Below, one piece after another: positions 58,636 through 64,000 of a DNA stretch of 64,000 nt (the first letter of the stretch is position 1; each line of letters opens with the position of its first letter). The notes under the pieces are model-generated. The model saw only the letters and a program-made list of their open reading frames with translations. It searched no databases and was not told the DNA's origin. Source of the DNA: Stagonosporopsis chrysanthemi (Eukaryota > Ascomycota > Dothideomycetes > Pleosporales > Didymellaceae); assembly GCA_022560025.1 (NCBI GenBank), contig JAFISE010000006.1, forward strand, positions 1-64,000. Reading direction: 5' to 3'. A program made the position numbers and the translations under genes.

Positions 58636-59001
58636 ATGTCGAAGCCACACTCCAAGAATGTCCGCGGAACCTTCGACAACCCCAAAACACAGGCTGCCAT
58701 CAAGTCGGACAGCAAGCCACCGACATTGGGGGACCATGTCTCGCTGAAGCCAGAGACAGACGATCCACCAACGCCAGAGAATCAGAAAGCCACGTCGTCA
58801 CTGGTCTCGAACTCCGTATCAGACACGAACGACAAAGACCTTCCCCATTCCCAGAAAGTCAGGGGTACGCTGGGGAACTCGACTGGAAAGCAAGTCAACA
58901 AGACCCAATTAGGCGACCCAGCGAGCTTAAAGGCGGAGACAAGTGAGACCAACATGGGAAGACAGACGGAAAGGGAAGGCAAGGAGAAGAGCAAGCTCTG
59001 A
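58636..59001 (+). CDS. Small disordered protein with an internal duplication
   Basis: A single frame of 121 residues from the ATG at 58636. It is very hydrophilic (Lys, Ser, Thr, Asp, Pro) with no Cys or Trp, no membrane helix and no signal peptide. Two copies of one unit are visible: residues 4-41 (PHSKNVRGTFDN, then LGDHVSLKPET) and 70-102 (PHSQKVRGTLGN, then LGDPASLKAET). The copies are separated by a Ser-rich linker. The conserved VRGT and LGD-x2-SLK-x-ET motifs argue for selection. I do not know the family. The composition resembles stress-related hydrophilins, which is inference only. Confidence 0.65.
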   Translation: MSKPHSKNVRGTFDNPKTQAAIKSDSKPPTLGDHVSLKPETDDPPTPENQKATSSLVSNSVSDTNDKDLPHSQKVRGTLGNSTGKQVNKTQLGDPASLKAETSETNMGRQTEREGKEKSKL

Positions 59002-59224
59002 TGTTCACATAGTAGGACACTAAGGTAACTGTATAAAATGAACGAATAAGTAGTCACAGATCAATACATCCATGATTTATGGTTAGAAGATGTGCAGGCC
59101 TCGTTGATGTGTTGATCGCGGGAAGCCAAGTTTTACGCAAAATCGGTACGCTTCATGGCTTGATCGAGGCCAGTTACACTAAACAAAAGTCTGGTTTCTT
59201 CGGTTGCAAAAAAATAAAGCGCAG

Positions 59225-59659
59225 GTAAGCAGGTCACTACTGCTGTACGTCGTGATCGACGCGGATAGTCCCGGCATTGTAACATCTGCGACCAAGTCAT
59301 CAGTGGTCCATACGCTCACTGCAAGAAATGCGACGGGGGCGACTACGACATCTGCCATGACTGTCTTGCCCATGGTGAGACTTGTGATGGCAAGGGGAAA
59401 CATAACCTCAAAGTATACCCCAAGTATTTTTGCGACACCTGCAACCAATTGATCGCTGGGCAAATTGATCGCTGCGCGAGGTGCAATGATTTGGATTGGG
59501 ACATCTGTCAGGCCTGTCTGGACAAGGGACATTCGTGTCTTGGCCGGGACCGCGGGGACGCATGATTTGACCAAGCTCTATATTCCGGTCATCAAGCATG
59601 AGAAAAAGGGAAGGTATAAAGACTCCAGCTCTGGTTCAAATAGTAGCGACTCGGACTAG
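59225..59659 (+). pseudogene. Broken ZZ-type double zinc-finger gene fragment
   Basis: From 59269 a frame encodes two Cys-rich fingers: CDQVISGPYAHCKKCDGGDYDICHDC-type spacing (written here only as C-x11-C-x2-C-x8-C-x2-C) and a second CDTC/CARC/CQAC copy. The frame stops at 59563-59565 just after HSCLGRDRG. The natural continuation (HDLTKLYIPVIKHEKKGRY and an acidic Ser-rich end) is in another frame, ending at 59659. This implies a one- or two-base indel near 59550. A possible intron lies just upstream (59225-59268, GTAAGC donor), but no in-frame ATG precedes it. I read this as a truncated and frameshifted relic. A sequencing error plus a missed first exon is the alternative. Confidence 0.6.
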
Positions 59660-59971
59660 GACATGCGTGGACTGTTCTGACGCGGGGAAGATTGTGGGGC
59701 CCCGGAATGTGTGGCATCTTGACGTTGGAACGATGGATATCACGTAACGATTCTGAATCGTGGCAAGTGCTTTTTGTAAGAAATAGCACTAATGCTGATA
59801 CGTCCAAGTAAGGAACTCATGAAAGCGAGAGCACACGTGGCGAGCGAAGGCAAATCCACAGGAGCTGTGAGCTGATAGCCCCACCGAGGGGCATCTCGCT
59901 GAAGCAGCTTCCACAAACACCATACACGCTCTTCCAGCCAGCAGACCTAACTCTGTCTCCCAAACACCAAA
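59660..59971. promoter_or_regulatory. Promoter region of the inositol monophosphatase gene
   Basis: About 310 bases between the zinc-finger relic and the phosphatase start. It becomes C/A-rich near the start. Nothing else is seen. Confidence 0.45.
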
Positions 59972-60841
59972 ATGGCGGACCTCGATCTCAATGCCATTCA
60001 CGACTTTATGATTTCGGTCGCCAAAAGCGCCGCCGACCGCATCACTTCCGCAAAGCCTACAACCTCATCCTCAGGCTCGAAGAAGAACTCCGTCGACCTC
60101 GTCACAGAGACCGACCAAGCCGTCGAGAAGCTGATATCGACGTCTCTCCGTGAGAAATACCCAGACTTCTCGTTCATGGGCGAGGAGACGTACAAGCCCG
60201 GCGACAAGCTCACGTCCGAGGCGACCTTCGTCTGCGACCCGATCGACGGCACAACGAACTTTGTGCACCGATACCCGTACGTGTCGATATCGCTGGGACT
60301 AGCGGTCGATCGGAAGCCGGTGATTGGAGTGGTGTACAACCCGTTTACGCAGACGCTGTACTCGGCGATCAAGGGACAGGGCGCGTACCTGAATCAGACG
60401 ACGAAGCTGCCATTGACACCGCCTACGCCGCTTGAGACGCTGAACACGTGTCTGGTTGCCGTGGAGTGGGGTAGTGATCGTAGTGGGAATGACTTCACGG
60501 TGAAGAGCGAGACGTTCAAGAACCTGGCTGCGACAAAGGAGGATGGTGGAGGCATGGTGCACGGGCTGAGATCTTTCGGCTCTGCAGCTTTGAACCTATG
60601 TGGAGTTGCCAGTGGAGGCCTGGACGTGTACTGGGAAGCTGGCTGTTGGGCGTGGGATGTATGTGCCGGGTGGATTATCCTTGAGGAAGCTGGCGGCATC
60701 ATAGTCGATGCGAATCCGGGGAACTGGGAACCAAGGGTTGAGGAGCGGAGGTACATGGCCGTGCGTGGCGGAGAAGGGCAGAAAGAGATTGTTGAAGAGT
60801 TTTGGGGTCTGGTGCACGGCAAGTTCGAGGTGGGTATCTAG
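59972..60841 (+). CDS. Inositol monophosphatase family protein (QutG-like)
   Basis: An intronless gene of 289 residues. The Mg-binding motifs are complete: GEE at 70-72, DPIDGTTNF at 89-97 (Asp89, Asp92 and Thr94) and AWDVCAGWIILEEAGG at 227-242 with Asp229. The family hydrolyses inositol monophosphates to myo-inositol. Fungal relatives include QutG of the quinate cluster, but no quinate genes lie nearby, so a housekeeping inositol phosphatase is the simpler reading. It is cytosolic, without a signal peptide. Confidence 0.93.
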   Translation: MADLDLNAIHDFMISVAKSAADRITSAKPTTSSSGSKKNSVDLVTETDQAVEKLISTSLREKYPDFSFMGEETYKPGDKLTSEATFVCDPIDGTTNFVHRYPYVSISLGLAVDRKPVIGVVYNPFTQTLYSAIKGQGAYLNQTTKLPLTPPTPLETLNTCLVAVEWGSDRSGNDFTVKSETFKNLAATKEDGGGMVHGLRSFGSAALNLCGVASGGLDVYWEAGCWAWDVCAGWIILEEAGGIIVDANPGNWEPRVEERRYMAVRGGEGQKEIVEEFWGLVHGKFEVGI

Positions 60842-61588
60842 AGGGCTGGTCTCGAAGTGCTCGAGGCCGTGCCATCTCATAGACCGTGATAATAGACAGC
60901 TTAGGCAAGGAGTACACGCAGAGGGCACGTTAGATTAGCAGCGGCCGAAATCTCTCATTGCACGCCACTAAAATCCTCCGCAGCCAGTCTGACTATTCAA
61001 GCGGTCTCGATCAGTCTTCCCGCTTCGGGCCTTTCCGTCAAGGGAAGAGCCCTCCAGCGCGATCATCCTGACCAGCGCAGAACCATACTTCTGAAAACGA
61101 GTGTCCGTACATCCCTTACTATAACAACAACAGGTCCCACTCCATCCACCAACGCGCACATATGAACAAAGGAAATCCAGTCTCGTAGTAGACATGTACT
61201 CTCTCCGCAAGCAGAGAGGGGTGGTGGGAATGGAGAATCGTTGCAACATTATTCCAAGAGAAAATTAGAGACGTGATGGGGGTAAGCAAACACGGTAAGA
61301 GGGGAGAAGAATCGCGTGTAATGGGGAGGGGAGGGATAAGGATAATTGCAACCAGCCGGGCCGTCGAAGTACGCCGAAGAAATCAGGGGAGGAGTCGTGT
61401 CCTTTCCGTCTTTTTCTGGGTTTTCTGTTTTACATTGAGTGACGATGAGCGAGTTGCGTGAGCGTTGTCGCTTGTTGGCAATTTGTGTTTGTCGGGAGTT
61501 GAGAGTGGATCAAATTAATGGTACTCCAAAGTGGTGTGTGGTGTGGTGTGTTTGCAGTTGTGCTTGACGTGAGGCGGTCGAGGCAACC
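60842..61588. other. Intergenic region between convergent genes
   Basis: About 750 bases, G-rich on the plus strand around 61270-61400. Presumed 3' regions of the phosphatase and BTB genes. No gene is seen. Confidence 0.5.
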
Positions 61589-62544
61589 TTAGATGGTCCT
61601 GGGAGTGCCGCGAGCGGAAGGGCTACAGTATGTCAGTGTCGGTTAACTTACGGTTGTCTGTGATGAGACGAAATATCACACAAGAGATGCGCAAGGGCTC
61701 ACCTCGCGTCCACGAGATCATCGACATGGTTGCACATCGCCACGAACAGGTCAAAGAACAGTTTTCCCCCCATCTCCATCTCCATCTGCATGGTCCCACT
61801 ACGCTTGAAAGTCTTCCGGCTGCGAATGATCAAAGCAAGGTAATGAGCGCGCAGCCGCGAGTCATTGTCCGGTGTGTTCTCGTAGGCATACCGAGCACTG
61901 CGCAAGATTGCTCCTACCTCGATCCCGCTCTGCAGGCCCTGCTTGCGCAGGGAGAGCTTCTTGAGCTCTTCGAGGCCGTAGCGATCGGCAGCACAATACA
62001 CGGCTGTGTCGCGGAGTATGACGTCACCCACACCGGTATGGAAAAAGGTTGGCTCGACAGCGGCGGCGCGGTCGCTAGGTTTGTTGGGGTCGGGCGAGGT
62101 CATGGCACCCTCAAGGATCCAGGTCTGACGGCGCTTGTCGTGAAGCAAGCGGGGGTAGTAGTCACCCTTGTACAGATACTCGAGGATGCAGGAAAAGACC
62201 TCAGGCTCCTCTGTAGGCAGGTCGATGCGTCGAGTAGCGGATTCGAAGAACTGGCCCCGCAACGCTTGCGCGAAGAACGGGGCATGTGACAGGACGTCTT
62301 CGTGCGCGGCAAACAATCGCTGGTCGGGACCCACGACGATTGTCACGATGGCAGAGGTTAAACTCGGCGAGGTCGCCTCAGAGGCCATCATGGGGCTATC
62401 TTTGCGCACATCCAACTGCTCGACCATCTTCTTCTGCTTCTGCTTCTGCTTCACTTCAGAAGCATCGCGAAACGATCTCTTCGGCTGTTTCTGTATCTTG
62501 CCCGAACGGTCCTTTGAGCTAGCAAACGAACGTTTTCCGAACAT
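61589..62544 (-). CDS. BTB/POZ domain protein
   Basis: The main exon runs from the ATG at 62544 to 61703. The frame reaches a TGA at 61699 that lies inside a good donor (GTGAGC). Splicing to 61622 (CTGAC branch, TGTAG acceptor) gives 291 residues ending SPSARGTPRTI; without splicing it has 281. After a Lys/Gln-rich basic N-terminus (KQKQKQKK) comes the BTB fold at about 60-190: IVTIVVGPDQRLFAAHEDVL, SHAPFFAQALRGQFFESATR, then EEPEVFSCILEYLYKGDYYP. BTB domains dimerise and often bind Cul3 ligases. Fungal members of this type are mostly uncharacterised. The frame extends upstream to 62730, but MFGKRSF at 62544 is the likelier start. Confidence 0.8.
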
Positions 62545-64000
62545 TTTGACCGAAGAGGGGGATCGTAACGAGCGACAGAGAGACTTGTAAAGAGTGGACA
62601 GGTTAGTTGACGCGGGCTGTGAGAAAGAGGGACCTCCGGAAGTCCTTAGATTTCGCGCTTTTCGAGGAAAAGGCACTACGTCCAAGAAACTTGGTGCGTA
62701 TCTAGCACGGAGCGTGAAGATACCACACACGGATTGTCAGGTTGCGGCTTGTCGAGAGGGCGTAACGAGTGAAAGTGTGGGGGAGGCCGGTATTTATACA
62801 TAGCCTTGCCAAGTTACATCCCCTGCCGCCTGTCGACGTAGCCCCAGCCAACCGGACGGCGCAGCACGCTTCATTCGTTGAGCTGGATGCGCCTGTCCAA
62901 TACCAGTCGTGCATAAACATCAGGCAGCAAGGCAACGCTGCCAACAACTCCCGTCGCGGTCTGAGCGACGATTTTGGAAGTGCATGGAAGACCTGGCTTG
63001 GTTTGTTGATCGCTCTTTGGCGGGGCGCTGCGCTAAACAGAGCGACACCGGACAGCACAGCAGCAATCCTCAATCGTAGCCGCCAGCCTTGTCAGCCAGA
63101 TACCTGTGCGGTCCTCAGATTGGTCCATCTTCTCTAAGAGGTAGCGATCGGTAGGTCCAGTACATCATTGTGGCTGCAAGGTATCTCGACGCGACGCACG
63201 CGATGTAACGCGCTGCAACGCGTTATTGTCGCTCGCGGTGTCACGTTACGAGCAGTTTCATTGTCAGCCCGTATCGGGCATGGTGACTCATTCCGGCATG
63301 CCAGGCGTTGCATAGGGTTTGGTGTATGACGAGTCAAGGCACTGGTGTTGCTTGTGCGGGGCTGGCGGCGTCATTGAGGAGCTGAATCTCGCATGTGTTG
63401 AGGTTGATGTGGACTCGTTTGAGGCCGTGCTTCCGAGGTCTTCCTGGGTCGTCGTCACAAAGAAGGGTAATTCCGTTCGAACAGATGATCTGGTTGTTCT
63501 TTGGCTTCGTTGCACAATGTGACCATAATGCAATCCACAATACATCGTCTTTCAATGCTTCTCTCTTCGACTTGGCTTTTGGCTTCGTGAAGCAAGATAT
63601 GATTCGGTGGTAGTCACAGCTATGCTGAACTGTCTTCCCCAATTAAATAAAGCACACGGGCCCAGACAGCCAGCACGCACTTGTGCAGCGAGCACCTGGC
63701 CTTTCAAGGCTGTATTCCCTTTACTCATCATCAAGGAGTAGTTTCATGCTAGATATGGGGAAACATGCCTCTTTCTCCTGCTGGCTGCCCAGCAATCGAA
63801 ATAATCACCAATACTAGCGTACTGAGCGAGACATAACAGTTCTAATCATCACCGAAGTCAAGCGGCCCGTCGCCAACATTCAGTCCTGCCTGACTACACA
63901 GGAAACACAACGTCTGCGTACGTAGGAATTCTCTCCTTTTCGCAAAGTGTCCTCGAAGCTTGGGTCCAGGGATCAGAGGCTTGGCCGGTACATTTAGAGA
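62545..64000. other. Right-end region upstream of the BTB gene
   Basis: About 1.45 kb to the window edge, including the BTB promoter. Open frames are short and carry no recognisable domains. A gene beyond the edge may use part of it. Confidence 0.45.

Overview
The window comes from a filamentous ascomycete (Pezizomycotina), most likely a dothideomycete. Most genes carry short introns of about 43-86 bases with GTRNGT donors, CTRAY branch points and YAG acceptors. The families are typical of this group: a KapC-like bZIP factor, a Pth11-like receptor, a GH55 glucanase, a fungal uricase ending in SKL and the fungal form of ATR (UvsB/Rad3). No rRNA, tRNA, CRISPR array, transposon or virus was recognised. 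The region reads as ordinary euchromatin with about 25 confident genes.

Layout. 1-5.4 kb: a partial gene off the left edge, acetolactate synthase ILV2, a compound TG/AG microsatellite, and a secreted FAD oxidoreductase. 6.8-12.7 kb: a rhodopsin-type membrane protein, a 58-residue TOM6, and a RING-LON protein. 14.2-20.1 kb: the TORC2 subunit Rictor/Pianissimo and uricase, with a UaY-type palindrome and GATA sites between them. 20.6-24.7 kb: a DUF4419 protein and a single-pass membrane glycoprotein. 26.9-29.5 kb: HMG-CoA synthase (with a GC-AG intron) and COX16. 30-40.7 kb: ATR kinase (eight exons) followed in tandem by ARP8 of the INO80 complex. 41.2-46.9 kb: a KapC-like bZIP with two micro-exons, pterin carbinolamine dehydratase, holocytochrome c synthase, and YIP1. 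47.5-52.8 kb: a set of Cys-rich exons, an F-box protein, and a divergently transcribed Ufd1-family protein. 53-58 kb: a GH55 exo-beta-1,3-glucanase and a hot-dog thioesterase. 58.6-62.5 kb: a small disordered protein with an internal duplication, a broken ZZ-type zinc-finger gene, an inositol monophosphatase, and a BTB protein.

Themes. Five genes serve mitochondria (ILV2, TOM6, COX16, holocytochrome c synthase, and HMG-CoA synthase supplying sterol and heme-side-chain precursors). Two lie in the DNA damage and chromatin pathway (ATR and ARP8), two neighbours belong to ubiquitin pathways (F-box and Ufd1), and one is a TOR complex subunit. These are independent housekeeping genes; I see no biosynthetic cluster. 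The observations most worth following are the UaY-like site upstream of uricase, the Cys-rich exon chain downstream of the F-box gene, the frameshifted ZZ-finger relic, and very small genes that length-filtered annotation would miss. I did not find a clear new multi-gene system.
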